Shown: positions 42,730 to 52,848 of the stretch, piece by piece | Numbering within the stretch: position 1 is the stretch's first letter | Layout: every line of letters begins with the position of its first letter | Assembly: GCA_017461625.1 (NCBI GenBank) | Contig: JAFTXJ010000002.1 | Location: 1-64,000 of the forward strand | DNA length: 64,000 nucleotides | Origin: Clostridia bacterium | Lineage (GTDB): Bacteria > Bacillota > Clostridia > Oscillospirales > Acutalibacteraceae | Direction: 5' to 3' | Notes under the pieces: generated by a model | Told to the model about the DNA's origin: nothing | Seen by the model: the letters and a program-made list of their open reading frames with translations, nothing else | Databases searched by the model: none | Program-made: the position numbers and the translations under genes

Positions 42730-43354
42730 TGTCTGTGTCGTCGTTTAAAATTTTTTCGGGAATTTTTTTGTTTTTAAAATAAAACTGTCGGTCGTGTTCG
42801 CTGATTTGACGAAGCACTCTGCAAGGATTGCCGACAGCCACCACATTTGCAGGAATATCTTTAGTTACAACACTGCCTGCACCTATAACGGTATTGTCAC
42901 CAATGGTTACCCCCGGAAGGACTATTACCCCTGCACCGAGCCAGCAATTTTTGCCGATATGAACGGGCATATTGTATTGATATGCCTTTTCTCTGAGTTC
43001 GGGCAAAATCGGATGCCCTGCCGTTGCAATCACAACATTCGGCCCGAGCATAGTGTAGTCACCCACATAAATATGGGTGTCATCAACCAGCGTGAGGTTG
43101 AAGTTTGCATAAACGCTGTTGCCGAAATGAACGTGATGACCGCCCCAGTTTGCATGAAGGGGAGGTTCAATATAGCAGTTTTCACCAATTTCAGCAAACA
43201 TCTCTTTAAGAAGCTTTTCACGTTTTTCAGCCTCAAGAGGGCGTGTTGCGTTGTAATCATAAAGCTTTTCAAGGCAAAGGGCTTGCTCTTTCATAATTGA
43301 TTCATCACTCGGATAATAAATTTCACCTGAGTGAAGCTTTTCTTTCATATTCAT
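42722..43354 (-). CDS. Maltose/galactoside O-acetyltransferase-like
   Basis: This 210-aa hexapeptide acetyltransferase has an N-terminal helical Mac domain (LHSGEIYYPSDESIMKEQ) and a left-handed beta-helix with ENCYIEPPLHANWGGHHVHFG, then ATAGHPILPE, VHIGKNCWLGAGVIVLPG and VVAVGNPCRVLR. Catalytic His in AGHP is present. The LacA/Maa/NodL family moves acetyl from acetyl-CoA to sugars. I chose ATG 43354, with GGAGG 6 nt upstream; a start seven codons earlier has none. It overlaps the oxidoreductase gene. Confidence 0.92.
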   Translation of the reverse strand: MNMKEKLHSGEIYYPSDESIMKEQALCLEKLYDYNATRPLEAEKREKLLKEMFAEIGENCYIEPPLHANWGGHHVHFGNSVYANFNLTLVDDTHIYVGDYTMLGPNVVIATAGHPILPELREKAYQYNMPVHIGKNCWLGAGVIVLPGVTIGDNTVIGAGSVVTKDIPANVVAVGNPCRVLRQISEHDRQFYFKNKKIPEKILNDDTDNG

Positions 43355-43380
43355 TACAGACCTCCGATTTTGCAATTGTT

Positions 43381-44001
43381 TTATTGTTTGCCCAAAGAAA
43401 AATTTAAAAGCTCAAAAGCAACAAAAAATTCTCTTATATAATGAAACAAAATGTTCTCTTCCGTTGGGCAAGAAACACGCAGAGGATGTTTGATTCCGCA
43501 ACGTTTGGCAATAAGAGCACCCCTGTGCATATGATAAGATGATGATAAAAATGCCACTTTAATGTTGTTTATATCCTTGCCGGAATGGCTTTGAATAATT
43601 TTTTTGGCATTTATAAAGTTTTCAAAAGTTGTGGTTGATTTGTTTTCCTGAATAATTCTGCTTTGATCAATGCCATGGTCAATAAGATAATCGGAAATCA
43701 CCTGTGATTCAGACACCTTCTGCCCCTTTCTGAAGCATCCGCCGCAAGGAACCACAAAGCAACTTTGGTTTTCTTTCAGATAATCAACGGCATATTTCAT
43801 TCGTGTTATAAGCTGAGGTGAAGGTGTGTTTGCTCCGATGATTACACTGCCGAGAATTAAAAGATATTCGCAGTTGTCACGATAACCTTTTTTAGCATCG
43901 CTTATAACAAACGGAAGATAAATCGCCATTAAAAAACCGAGAATTAAAAGCAGAACACCAAAAAATTTCAATATGATTTCAAAAATTAAATTCATATTCA
44001 T
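43381..44001 (-). CDS. DUF218 (YdcF/SanA-like) membrane protein
   Basis: This 206-aa protein has an N-terminal membrane segment (about 5-33) and a DUF218 domain: YLLILGSVIIGANTPSPQL, VPCGGCFRKGQ, SEAQxI-like SESQVISDYLIDHGI, then IIQENKSTTTFENF and SSSYHMHRGALIAKRCG. The family acts on envelope precursors or S-adenosylmethionine by report; the precise job is unknown. ATG overlaps the permease stop by one base (TAATG). The polar pocket residues Glu, Ser and His are in place. Confidence 0.9.
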   Translation of the reverse strand: MNMNLIFEIILKFFGVLLLILGFLMAIYLPFVISDAKKGYRDNCEYLLILGSVIIGANTPSPQLITRMKYAVDYLKENQSCFVVPCGGCFRKGQKVSESQVISDYLIDHGIDQSRIIQENKSTTTFENFINAKKIIQSHSGKDINNIKVAFLSSSYHMHRGALIAKRCGIKHPLRVSCPTEENILFHYIREFFVAFELLNFSLGKQ

Positions 44002-45365
44002 TATGAATCAAGGGGCTTCTTTTTAATAAATAAAATTCCGATTAACATCACAACAGCAAACAAAATCAGGTAGCCGGGGATTTTTTCGGCATGAGCATTA
44101 ACTGCAGCAATTACCATAAATACACTGCCTGCAATGGCAAGTGTCGGGGCGACAAATCGCTGAACGAAATTGAAGTCTTTGTTAAAATACATTTTCACAA
44201 AAATCGGAATATAAAAAGGATAAATTGTAACAATGGGAAGCTCTGTGGGGTCAAAGGCAAACATACCAAGCTTATCGCTGAAATCACTCATCTGTGAGCA
44301 ATAGAAGAAAAGAAGCCAGGCACTGCAAAGAAGAAGCCCGATGATTGAAGAGTTTGAGGGCATATTTGTGGTTTTGTCAATGTTGGCTATAACGAGGGGA
44401 GCCGGACCTCTGCCACGGTTGGCAACAGAATAAAGCCCTCTTGAACATCCGAGCATAAGTCCGTTGAGTGTACCGAGGCAAGATATAATAACAAACACAA
44501 AAACGCCTGTTCCCATAACATTTCCAAACACAGCGGCAAAGGCTTTTTTGGCTCCTGTTTGACCGCTTGCCATCATCTCGGCATTGGGGACTGCACCTGC
44601 AAGACCAACGTAATAAAAAACATAAATTGCAACAATCGCAAATGCACCGATTACAAGGGCTTTGGGAAGATTTTTCTTCGCATCTTTAAGTTCAGCGTTG
44701 ATTGATGTGGCAATAATCCAGCCTTCATAAGCAAAAACAGTAGCGCAAACAGCCTTGAAAATTGCATCAGAAGCAGGAATGTCAGAAACAACAGTTGTAA
44801 AGTTTGCAACTGTGTGACCTTTGGTGAGCCCGTAAATTGTGCCCACAATGCCCATAAGAAGCAACGGCACAAGCTTGATAAAGGTGGTTGAAACTTGAAA
44901 TTTGCCTGAAATAACAGGTGAAAGGGTATTAAGAGCAAAGCTGGCTATAAGATAAAATCCTGCCAAAGCAAAGCAAAAGCCACCGGTAATGTCTGCCTTT
45001 TCACCATAAATCAGAACAAGAGTGTAACGGGCTGAAAGCCAAGCAAGTGCCATTGTGAGGGTGGGGTAATAAATTGTGGATAAAAACCAGCCGACAATAT
45101 AGCCGTATTTTTCGCCAACGGCTGCCTCGGCATAGTCAACAACACCGTTGACTTTTTCATACTTTGTGGCAAGGATTGAAAAAGTGTATGCGGCAATAAT
45201 CATAACGACACCGCCGATAATCCATGCAAGGATACCGAGCTTAAGATTGCCGCCTGTATAATTGAGAATGGACTCGGCTTTAAAAAAAACGCCGCTACCC
45301 ACAACAATACCGATAACCATACAGATAGCAGTAAGCAATCCATATTTCTTTTTAAGTTCTGACAT
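44001..45365 (-). CDS. APC-family amino acid permease
   Basis: This 454-aa integral membrane protein has about 12 helices and the family start GLLTAICMVIGIVVGSGVFFKAESIL, the conserved substrate-site loop GSGVF, and FAYEGWIIATSINAELKDAKKNLPKAL, typical of amino acid-polyamine-organocation carriers of the LAT type. It imports or exchanges an amino acid; the specificity is not visible. It overlaps the DUF218 gene by one base. TTGACT at about 45436-45431 may be its -35. Confidence 0.93.
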   Translation of the reverse strand: MSELKKKYGLLTAICMVIGIVVGSGVFFKAESILNYTGGNLKLGILAWIIGGVVMIIAAYTFSILATKYEKVNGVVDYAEAAVGEKYGYIVGWFLSTIYYPTLTMALAWLSARYTLVLIYGEKADITGGFCFALAGFYLIASFALNTLSPVISGKFQVSTTFIKLVPLLLMGIVGTIYGLTKGHTVANFTTVVSDIPASDAIFKAVCATVFAYEGWIIATSINAELKDAKKNLPKALVIGAFAIVAIYVFYYVGLAGAVPNAEMMASGQTGAKKAFAAVFGNVMGTGVFVFVIISCLGTLNGLMLGCSRGLYSVANRGRGPAPLVIANIDKTTNMPSNSSIIGLLLCSAWLLFFYCSQMSDFSDKLGMFAFDPTELPIVTIYPFYIPIFVKMYFNKDFNFVQRFVAPTLAIAGSVFMVIAAVNAHAEKIPGYLILFAVVMLIGILFIKKKPLDS

Positions 45366-45455
45366 TTTATCAACCTCTCTTTTTGGGGTTTAAATGTATT
45401 TAAAGTTTAACTTGTAATAGAAAAAAAGTCAATATAATTTTAACTGCACAGCAGA

Positions 45456-45483
45456 TTGACTTTTTAATAAGAAGGGATATAAT
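45456..45483 (+). promoter_or_regulatory. Promoter of the TauE/SafE gene
   Basis: TTGACT (45456-45461), a 16-bp spacer and TATAAT (45478-45483), 22 bp before the ATG. It is back to back with the promoter region of the APC permease. Confidence 0.7.
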
Positions 45484-45504
45484 TAAACAAACGGAGGTGG
45501 AGCA

Positions 45505-46287
45505 ATGATAACCTTTTTATTGGTGAGCTTTTTTGCAAGTGTAATAGGTGCAATCTGCGGAATAGGCGGGGGTGTAATCATAAAGCCCGTGCTTGATATG
45601 GTTTCAGCTGAATCCGTTGCTGCAATTAACTTTCTTTCGGGTTGTACGGTGCTTTCAATGAGCACATATTCTGTGGGAAAAGCCCTTATAAAAAAAGAAA
45701 AAGCTGTAAATATGGCAACAGGAACTCCGTTGGCTGTTGGTGCGGCTGTGGGAGGAATACTGGGCAAAGAACTGTTTTCTTTTGTGAAACACAGTGTTTC
45801 ATCCCCTGAAAACCTAAGCGTAATTCAGGCGGTTGCTTTGGGAATAATCACAGTGGGTACTTTGATTTATACTGTAAACAAAAATAAAGTTCACACTCAC
45901 AGTGTCAAAAATAAAGTGGCGTGTGTATTAATCGGAATTGCCCTCGGTGTGATGTCAAGCTTTCTCGGTATCGGCGGAGGGCCGATAAATCTTGTTGTGC
46001 TTTACTTTTTCTTTAGTATGGACACAAAAACGGCAGCTTCAAACAGCCTTTACATAATATTTTTCAGTCAGCTTGCAAATCTGATAGCTTCTGTTGCAAC
46101 ACACGCTGTTCCTGAGTTTGATACACTTTCCCTCGTGGTTATGATTGTCGGCGGTATCGGCGGAGGCATTGTGGGAAGAGCCCTTAATAAAAAAATAAAC
46201 AGTTCTACGGTTGAGAAGCTGTTTATCGGTCTTATGAGCGTGATTATTTTAATATGTGTTTATAATGCGGTTAAAAACTTTATATAG
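45505..46287 (+). CDS. TauE/SafE (TSUP) family permease
   Basis: This 260-aa membrane protein has seven or eight helices and the two inverted halves of the family, each with a GIGGG loop (CGIGGGVIIKPVL near residue 20 and LGIGGGPINLVVL near residue 155). TSUP members export sulfite, sulfoacetate or related sulfur compounds and some metabolite anions. ACGGAGGTGG is 7 nt upstream of the ATG. It is a single gene ended by a shared terminator. Confidence 0.92.
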   Translation: MITFLLVSFFASVIGAICGIGGGVIIKPVLDMVSAESVAAINFLSGCTVLSMSTYSVGKALIKKEKAVNMATGTPLAVGAAVGGILGKELFSFVKHSVSSPENLSVIQAVALGIITVGTLIYTVNKNKVHTHSVKNKVACVLIGIALGVMSSFLGIGGGPINLVVLYFFFSMDTKTAASNSLYIIFFSQLANLIASVATHAVPEFDTLSLVVMIVGGIGGGIVGRALNKKINSSTVEKLFIGLMSVIILICVYNAVKNFI

Positions 46288-46292
46288 TTAAA

Positions 46293-46330
46293 AAGTGGCT
46301 TGCCTTGCGGTAAGCCACTTAAACTTTATT
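46293..46330. terminator. Bidirectional terminator
   Basis: AAGTGGCTTGCC - TTGC - GGTAAGCCACTT with T/A-rich flanks on both sides. Confidence 0.8.
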
Positions 46331-46333
46331 AAA

Positions 46334-48400
46334 TTACAGCTTCATTGCAATGTCCCATGCACCCCAGATAACTGTGCGAAGGTTGCCGACTTTAGCTGCG
46401 TCACCGATAACGTGAACGTGCTTTGCCTTGGGGGCAATGGGAGCAGGTCTGTAACCTACTGAAAGAATTACGCTGTCAGCAGGAAGGTCAACTGTTTTGC
46501 CGTCCTTGGTTGCGATTGTAACGCCGTCTTTGCGAACTTCTGTTGTTTTGGTTTCAAGGAATACGGGAACATTGTTAGCCTTGAAGAAGTCACGAAGGAA
46601 GCTTGTGTTAGCAAGAGCAACACCGGGTGTTGTGATAAGGTCATCCTGCATTTCGATAATTGCAGGCTTTTTGCCCTGAAGATAAAGGTCATAAGCAATT
46701 TCACAGCCTGTGAGACCACCGCCGATAACAATAACATTGTTGCCGACTTCCTTTTCTTTAAGAAGATATTCAACAGCCTCAATGCCGTATTCGTTTGCAC
46801 CCTTAACAGGAATCTTGTTAGCAACTGAACCTGTTGCAACGATAACCTCGTCAGCGTCAAGTGAAGCGATGTCTTTAACTTCTGTGTTCATCTTAACTGT
46901 GATTGAGGGCTGTTTGAGAAGCTCACGTCTGTACCAAGCGATAAGGTCACGGTCCTTCTCTTTGAAAGAGGGAGCTGCTGCAGCGATGAATACACCGCCG
47001 AGAACGTCTGACTTTTCATAAAGAGTAACTGTATGACCACGCTTTGCGCAAACAATTGCAGCTTCCATACCGCCGATACCGCCGCCGATAACAGCAATTT
47101 TCTTGCTTTTCTTTGCTGGAGTGAGTTTATATTTCTTTGACTGCATTGTTTCGGGGTTGATTGCACAGCGTGCAAGACCCATTGTGTCAAGAAGGTCCTG
47201 AGTGTTTGCGTGACCCTTTGAAGATGAGAAGTTGAAGCAGCCGCTGTGGCAGCAGATACAAGGCTTGATTTCTTCAAGTCTGTCTTCAATAAGCTTTGTA
47301 ATCCACTGTGGGTCAGCAAGGAACTGACGTGCAACACCTACGCCGTCAATTTTGCCCTCTGCAACAGCCTTTGCACCAACGTCCGGTTCCATACGGCCTG
47401 CACAAACAACAGGGATGTCAACAAATTCTTTAATGTGAGCAACGTCGTCAAGGTTACAGTTCTGAGGCATATACATCGGCGGATGTGCCCAGTACCATGA
47501 GTCATATGTACCGTTGTCAGCGTTGAGCATATCATAGCCTGCATCCTGAAGATACTTGGCAGCTTTTTCACTTTCAGCCATGTTACGGCCAACTTCTGTG
47601 TATTCCTCACCGGGCATAGCACCCTCGCAGAAGCCCTTCATTTTTGACTCAACAGAGTAACGAAGAGAAACAGGATAGTCATTACCGCAAGCTTCTTTGA
47701 TAGCTTTAACAACTTCAACTGCGAAACGGTATCTGTTTTCAAAGCTTCCACCGTATTCGTCAGTACGCTTGTTAAAAAATTCAATAGCGAACTGGTCAAG
47801 AAGATAACCCTCGTGAACAGCGTGAACTTCAACACCGTCAACACCTGCATCACGGCAGAGCTTTGCAGTTTTGGCAAATGCTTCAATAATTTCGTGAATC
47901 TGTTCTTTAGTCATTTCGGGGCAGATAATGTCGTGAGCCCAGCGTGAAGGCTGTGGGCTTGGAGAAGCGAGCTCGTGTGAAGTGTCAAGAATCGGCTTAA
48001 CAAGAGCACGTGTAAATTTATTTTTATGAAGGGGAGCAACAAGCTCAGTAATAGCCCATGAACGGCCCATACCTGCTGTGAGCTGAACAAAAAGCTTTGC
48101 TCCGGTTTTGTGGATTTCATCCATAAATTCTTTAAGGTCTTCAAACATCTTTGGATTCTGCCAAAGCCATTTGCCCCAGAAAGTATCACGCAAAGGTGCG
48201 ATACCGGGGATGATAAGACCAACATTGTTGTTAGCTCTTTCTAAAAAGAGTTTTGCAGCCTCTTTGTCAAAGTGGCAACCGCCAAGCTCAAACCAACCGA
48301 AAAGAGATGTACCGCCCATGGGACACATAACAATTCTGTTTTTGATTTCAACGTTGCCTATTTTCCAGGGGGTAAATAATGCTTCGTATTGTTTATCCAC
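46334..48400 (-). CDS. Old-Yellow-Enzyme-type NADH:flavin / enoate reductase (FMN, FAD, 4Fe-4S)
   Basis: This 688-aa protein joins an FMN TIM barrel (1-390; LFTPWKIGNVEIKNRIVM, AHxxGYLLDQF-like VHEGYLLDQF, GGSFENRYRF, ARQFLADP), a 4Fe-4S site (CICCHSGC plus a later Cys in LARCAINPE), and an FAD/NAD-binding half (KIAVIGGGIGGMEAA, VIGGGLTGCEIA, VIGDAAKVGN). This is the build of 2,4-dienoyl-CoA reductase, 2-enoate reductase and bile-acid BaiCD/BaiH. It would reduce an activated C=C bond in an anaerobe. The start is GTG 48400 behind AAGGAA. Single gene; substrate not assigned. Confidence 0.92.
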   Translation of the reverse strand: MDKQYEALFTPWKIGNVEIKNRIVMCPMGGTSLFGWFELGGCHFDKEAAKLFLERANNNVGLIIPGIAPLRDTFWGKWLWQNPKMFEDLKEFMDEIHKTGAKLFVQLTAGMGRSWAITELVAPLHKNKFTRALVKPILDTSHELASPSPQPSRWAHDIICPEMTKEQIHEIIEAFAKTAKLCRDAGVDGVEVHAVHEGYLLDQFAIEFFNKRTDEYGGSFENRYRFAVEVVKAIKEACGNDYPVSLRYSVESKMKGFCEGAMPGEEYTEVGRNMAESEKAAKYLQDAGYDMLNADNGTYDSWYWAHPPMYMPQNCNLDDVAHIKEFVDIPVVCAGRMEPDVGAKAVAEGKIDGVGVARQFLADPQWITKLIEDRLEEIKPCICCHSGCFNFSSSKGHANTQDLLDTMGLARCAINPETMQSKKYKLTPAKKSKKIAVIGGGIGGMEAAIVCAKRGHTVTLYEKSDVLGGVFIAAAAPSFKEKDRDLIAWYRRELLKQPSITVKMNTEVKDIASLDADEVIVATGSVANKIPVKGANEYGIEAVEYLLKEKEVGNNVIVIGGGLTGCEIAYDLYLQGKKPAIIEMQDDLITTPGVALANTSFLRDFFKANNVPVFLETKTTEVRKDGVTIATKDGKTVDLPADSVILSVGYRPAPIAPKAKHVHVIGDAAKVGNLRTVIWGAWDIAMKL

Positions 48401-48437
48401 TAAAAAACACTTCCTTACGTTTTATTTTAACATTACT

Positions 48438-48466
48438 ATAATAAAGAAAAATCTTTGCATTGTCAA
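48438..48466 (-). promoter_or_regulatory. Promoter of the flavin reductase gene
   Basis: On the minus strand TTGACA (48466-48461), 17 bp and TATTAT (48443-48438). Confidence 0.75.
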
Positions 48467-48490
48467 GAGTTTCACAAATGAAACTGTGTT

Positions 48491-49879
48491 TTAAAATTCA
48501 GCATTTCCCACAGTTCTGGGATAGGGTGTAACATCGCGGATATTCTGCATACCTGTTAAATACATTATGGCTCTTTCAAAGCCCAGACCAAATCCTGCGT
48601 GCTTAGTGCCTCCGTATTTTCTCAAATCAAGATACCACCAATAATCCTCTTCGTTGAGCCCAAGCTCTTTCATTCTTTGGAAAAGCACATCATAGCGTTC
48701 TTCACGCTGACTGCCGCCGATTATTTCACCGATGCCGGGCACAAGGCAGTCCATTGCGGCAACGGTTTTGCCGTCATCATTAAGTCGCATATAAAAAGCC
48801 TTGATTTCTTTTGGATAATCCGTAACAAAAACAGGCTTTTTAAACACAACCTCGGTAAGGTATCTTTCGTGCTCTGTCTGCAAATCACTGCCCCACTCAA
48901 CGGGGTAATCAAAGTTTTCGTTATTCTTTTTAAGTATCTCAATAGCCTCGGTGTAAGTCACTTTACCAAAATCGGAATTTACAACACCCTGAAGTCTGTC
49001 GATAAGTCCTTTATCAATGAAAGCGTTGAAAAACGCAATTTCCTCCGGGGCATTTTCCATAACATAATTGATAACAAATTTGAGCATATCTTCGGCAAGG
49101 TGCATGTCGTCGTTAAGATCGGCAAATGCGATTTCAGGCTCAATCATCCAAAATTCTGCAGCGTGGCGGGTGGTGTTTGAATTTTCTGCTCTGAAAGTGG
49201 GTCCGAAGGTGTAAACATTTCTGAATGCCATCGCATAAGTTTCGGCACTTAACTGACCGCTAACGGTAAGGTTTGCACTTTTGCCGAAAAAGTCTTTTGA
49301 AAAGTCAACCTTGCCATTGTCAACAGGGGGATTGTCCATATCAAGAGTTGTTACACGGAACATCTCACCTGCACCCTCGCAGTCGCTGGCTGTGATAATG
49401 GGTGTGTGGGTATAAACAAAGCCTCTTTCGTTAAAGAATTTGTGTATAGCGTAAGCGGCAACACTCCTTACCCTGAAAACGGCAGAAAATGTGTTTGTTC
49501 TCGGTCTTAAGTGAGCGATTGTTCTCAGATATTCAAGTGAGTGACGCTTTTTCTGCAAAGGATAATCGGGGGTTGAAGCACCCTCAACCTCGATTTTGGT
49601 TGCTTTAATTTCAAAGGGTTGCTTTGCTTCGGGGGTTAATACAAGCACACCGTCAATGTTAAGTGCAGCACCCACATTCATTGAAGCAATTTCTTTGTAA
49701 TTGGGAATATTTTCACTTTCAAAAACAACCTGAATGTTTTTGAAAAATGTTCCGTCATTTATTTCAATAAAGCCAAAAACATTTGAAGCGCGAAGGGTTC
49801 TTACCCAGCCTGAAATTCTGACCTCTTTGCTGTCAAAGCTATCGGGGTTTGCAAATATTTCTTTAACCGTTGTTTTCAT
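48491..49879 (-). CDS. asnS: Asparaginyl-tRNA synthetase
   Basis: This 462-aa class IIb enzyme has the OB-fold domain ([21 protein letters not shown]), motif 1 ([16 protein letters not shown]), motif 2 ([25 protein letters not shown]) and motif 3 ([16 protein letters not shown]). It charges tRNA-Asn with Asn directly. GGAGG lies 5 nt before the ATG. The 5' leader is only about 30 nt, so it has no T-box. Single gene. Confidence 0.97.
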   Translation of the reverse strand: MKTTVKEIFANPDSFDSKEVRISGWVRTLRASNVFGFIEINDGTFFKNIQVVFESENIPNYKEIASMNVGAALNIDGVLVLTPEAKQPFEIKATKIEVEGASTPDYPLQKKRHSLEYLRTIAHLRPRTNTFSAVFRVRSVAAYAIHKFFNERGFVYTHTPIITASDCEGAGEMFRVTTLDMDNPPVDNGKVDFSKDFFGKSANLTVSGQLSAETYAMAFRNVYTFGPTFRAENSNTTRHAAEFWMIEPEIAFADLNDDMHLAEDMLKFVINYVMENAPEEIAFFNAFIDKGLIDRLQGVVNSDFGKVTYTEAIEILKKNNENFDYPVEWGSDLQTEHERYLTEVVFKKPVFVTDYPKEIKAFYMRLNDDGKTVAAMDCLVPGIGEIIGGSQREERYDVLFQRMKELGLNEEDYWWYLDLRKYGGTKHAGFGLGFERAIMYLTGMQNIRDVTPYPRTVGNAEF

Positions 49880-49909
49880 TGGAGTTCCTCCGTAAATATT
49901 ACTGAGTTA

Positions 49910-49938
49910 ATTTTACAATGACCGGGTGCAAAAATCAA
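49910..49938 (-). promoter_or_regulatory. Probable promoter of asnS
   Basis: On the minus strand TTGATT (49938-49933), 17 bp and TAAAAT (49915-49910). Confidence 0.5.
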
Positions 49939-50008
49939 GGTCAAAAGCCCTTGAATTATTGCCGTTAATCGTTTACACTATAATAAAATATATCGAAAGG
50001 GTAAGATT

Positions 50009-51487
50009 ATGCTTTATATTGGTATAGATTTAGGCACTTCGGCTGTTAAGCTGTTGCTTGTGGACGAAAAAGGCGAAATCAAAAACGTGGTTTCCAAAGA
50101 ATATCCCATAAGCTTCCCCAAGTCAAACTGGTCAGAACAGAACCCTGCTGACTGGTGGAACGCAACAGTTGAGGGAATAAATGAGCTTGTTGAAGGCTTT
50201 GACAAATCCCGAGTTTGCGGAATCGGCTCAGGCGGTCAGATGCACGGACTTGTTGCTCTTGATGAGAATGATGAGGTTATTCGTCCTGCAATTTTATGGA
50301 ACGACGGCAGAACCGAAAAAGAGGTTGAATATCTCAACTCCGTTATCGGCAAGGATAAGCTTTCAGAATATACGGCAAACATTGCTTTTGCAGGCTTTAC
50401 TGCCCCCAAAATTTTGTGGATGAAAAACAATGAGCCTGAAAATTTTGAGAAAATCAGCAAAATTATGCTCCCCAAGGATTACATAAATTATAAGCTGACG
50501 GGTGTTCATTGCTGTGACTATTCCGATGCTTCGGGTATGCTTCTGTTAGATGTTAAAAACAAAAGCTACAGCAAAGAGATGCTTCGGATTTGTGACATCA
50601 CAGAAGATAAACTTCCAAAGCTTTATGAAAGCTATGACGTTGTAGGCAATGTTAAAAAGGATGTTGCAGACCTTTTCGGATTTGGTGAAGTCAAGGTGGT
50701 TGCAGGTGCAGGTGATAATGCCGCGGCGGCAATCGGCACAGGCACTGTGGGTGACGGCAAGTGTAACATCTCTCTCGGCACATCGGGCACGATTTTTATT
50801 TCAAGCAACTCTTTTGGTGTTGATAAATTCAATGCACTCCATTCCTTTGCTCACGCTGACGGAAATTATCACCTTATGGGGTGTATGCTTTCTGCCGCAT
50901 CGTGCAACAAATGGTTTATGGATGACATTTTGCAGGATAAGGATTATTCCTCAATTCAGGCAAAATTAACCGATGATAAATTAGGTAATAACGATGTTTA
51001 TTTTCTTCCCTATCTTATGGGCGAAAGAAGCCCGATTAATGACACAAATGCAAGAGGAACTTTCATTGGTATGAGTATGGATACAAAGCGTGAAAGTATG
51101 CTTCAGGCGGTGCTTGAGGGTGTGGCATTTGCAATTCGTGATTGCTTTGAACTTGCAAAGGATTTGGGTATTTCCATTTCACAAAGCAACATCTGTGGCG
51201 GTGGAGCCAAAAGTGACCTTTGGAAAAAGATTATTGCAAATGTGCTTGGTATTCGCCTTGATATTGTTAAAACAGAGCAGGGTCCCGGTTACGGCGGTGC
51301 AATGCTTGCAATGGTAGGTTGTGGAGTGTATAATGATGTAAACGATGCGTGCAACGAGCTTGTTGAGGTCGTAGAAAGTATTTACCCTGATGAAAACCTT
51401 GTTTCACTTTATGATAAAAAATATAATAAATTCAAAAAAATATACCCTGCGTTGAAAGAAACGTTTAAGGAATTTAGTAAGGAGTAA
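50009..51487 (+). CDS. xylB: Xylulokinase
   Basis: This 492-aa FGGY kinase begins [17 protein letters not shown] and has [12 protein letters not shown] (the xylulokinase-specific QMHG), [39 protein letters not shown] and a C-terminal [13 protein letters not shown]. It phosphorylates D-xylulose to feed the pentose phosphate pathway. GAAAGGG lies 7 nt upstream. xylA follows 4 bp later, so they are co-transcribed. Confidence 0.95.
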   Translation: MLYIGIDLGTSAVKLLLVDEKGEIKNVVSKEYPISFPKSNWSEQNPADWWNATVEGINELVEGFDKSRVCGIGSGGQMHGLVALDENDEVIRPAILWNDGRTEKEVEYLNSVIGKDKLSEYTANIAFAGFTAPKILWMKNNEPENFEKISKIMLPKDYINYKLTGVHCCDYSDASGMLLLDVKNKSYSKEMLRICDITEDKLPKLYESYDVVGNVKKDVADLFGFGEVKVVAGAGDNAAAAIGTGTVGDGKCNISLGTSGTIFISSNSFGVDKFNALHSFAHADGNYHLMGCMLSAASCNKWFMDDILQDKDYSSIQAKLTDDKLGNNDVYFLPYLMGERSPINDTNARGTFIGMSMDTKRESMLQAVLEGVAFAIRDCFELAKDLGISISQSNICGGGAKSDLWKKIIANVLGIRLDIVKTEQGPGYGGAMLAMVGCGVYNDVNDACNELVEVVESIYPDENLVSLYDKKYNKFKKIYPALKETFKEFSKE

Positions 51488-51491
51488 AATT

Positions 51492-52808
51492 ATGAGCGAA
51501 ATCTTTAAAGGAATTGATACTATTAAGTATGAGGGTCCTCAGAGCAAAAACCCTCTTTCATTCAAATTTTATGATGCAGAAAAGCTTGTTATGGGCAAGC
51601 CTATGAAGGATTATCTTCCCTTTGCAATGGCTTGGTGGCATAACCTTGGTGCAGCAGGAACAGATATGTTCGGCAGAGACACAGCTGACAAATCCTTCGG
51701 TGCAGAAAAAGGAACAATGGCTCACGCAAAGGCAAAGGTTGACGCAGGCTTTGAGTTTATGCAGAAGCTGGGTATTGAATATTTCTGCTTCCACGACGTT
51801 GACCTTGTTCCTGAAGCTGATGATATTAACGAAACAAACAAGAGGCTTGATGAAATTACCGATTATATTCTTGAAAAAATGAATGCAAGCGGTATCAAAT
51901 GCCTTTGGGGAACAGCAAATATGTTCTCAAATCCTCGCTTTATGAACGGTGCAGGCAGCACAAATTCAGCCGATGTTTATTGCTTTGCAGCAGCACAGAT
52001 TAAAAAAGCACTTGAACTCACTGTTAAGCTTGGCGGTAAGGGCTATGTTTTCTGGGGCGGCAGAGAGGGCTATGAAACCCTTCTTAACACCGACGTTAAA
52101 TTTGAGCAGGAAAACATTGCAAGACTTATGCATATGGCAGTTGATTACGGTCGCAAAATCGGCTTTACAGGTGATTTTTATATTGAGCCAAAGCCGAAGG
52201 AGCCTATGAAGCATCAGTATGATTTTGACGCTGCAACAGCAATCGGTTTCCTTCGTCAGTATGGTCTTGATAAGGATTTCAAGATGAACATTGAAGCTAA
52301 CCACGCAACATTGGCAGGTCATACATTCCAGCACGAATTGAGAGTTTCAGCAATCAACGGAATGCTCGGCTCAATTGATGCTAACCAGGGCGACTATCTC
52401 TTGGGTTGGGACACTGACGAGTTCCCCTTTGACGTGTATGAAGCAACAATGTGTATGTATGAGGTGCTTAAAGCCGGCGGCCTCACAGGCGGATTTAACT
52501 TTGATGCAAAATCACGCAGACCCTCAAACACTTATGAAGATATGTTTGAAAGCTATATCCTCGGTATGGATACATTTGCTCTCGGTCTTATCAAGGCTGC
52601 CGAGATTATTGAAGACGGCAGAATTGACGGCTTTGTTGCTCAGAAATATTCAAGCTTCAATGATGGCATCGGTGCAAAAATTGTAGCAGGCGAAGCAACA
52701 CTTGAAGAGCTTGCAGATTATGCTCATAATCTTAAAAACACAACCGAGCCTTGTTCAGGCAAGCAGGAAAGACTTCAGGGTATTCTGAACAGCATTTTGT
52801 TTAAATAA
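51492..52808 (+). CDS. xylA: Xylose isomerase
   Basis: This 438-aa class II xylose isomerase has [12 protein letters not shown] with the catalytic His-Asp, [30 protein letters not shown] with the metal-binding Glu, and [18 protein letters not shown]. It interconverts D-xylose and D-xylulose in the cytoplasm, the step before XylB. Length is as usual for clostridial XylA. AAGGAG precedes ATG 51492. A probable xylan-degrading pair lies convergently downstream. Confidence 0.97.
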   Translation: MSEIFKGIDTIKYEGPQSKNPLSFKFYDAEKLVMGKPMKDYLPFAMAWWHNLGAAGTDMFGRDTADKSFGAEKGTMAHAKAKVDAGFEFMQKLGIEYFCFHDVDLVPEADDINETNKRLDEITDYILEKMNASGIKCLWGTANMFSNPRFMNGAGSTNSADVYCFAAAQIKKALELTVKLGGKGYVFWGGREGYETLLNTDVKFEQENIARLMHMAVDYGRKIGFTGDFYIEPKPKEPMKHQYDFDAATAIGFLRQYGLDKDFKMNIEANHATLAGHTFQHELRVSAINGMLGSIDANQGDYLLGWDTDEFPFDVYEATMCMYEVLKAGGLTGGFNFDAKSRRPSNTYEDMFESYILGMDTFALGLIKAAEIIEDGRIDGFVAQKYSSFNDGIGAKIVAGEATLEELADYAHNLKNTTEPCSGKQERLQGILNSILFK

Positions 52809-52848
52809 TCCTTTAGTTAAAATGAAAATTTAATAAGGAGGTCAGTTT

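Noticed and set aside
48491-49938. T-box leader on asnS
   Set aside because: The predicted leader is only about 30 nt, too short for a T-box.
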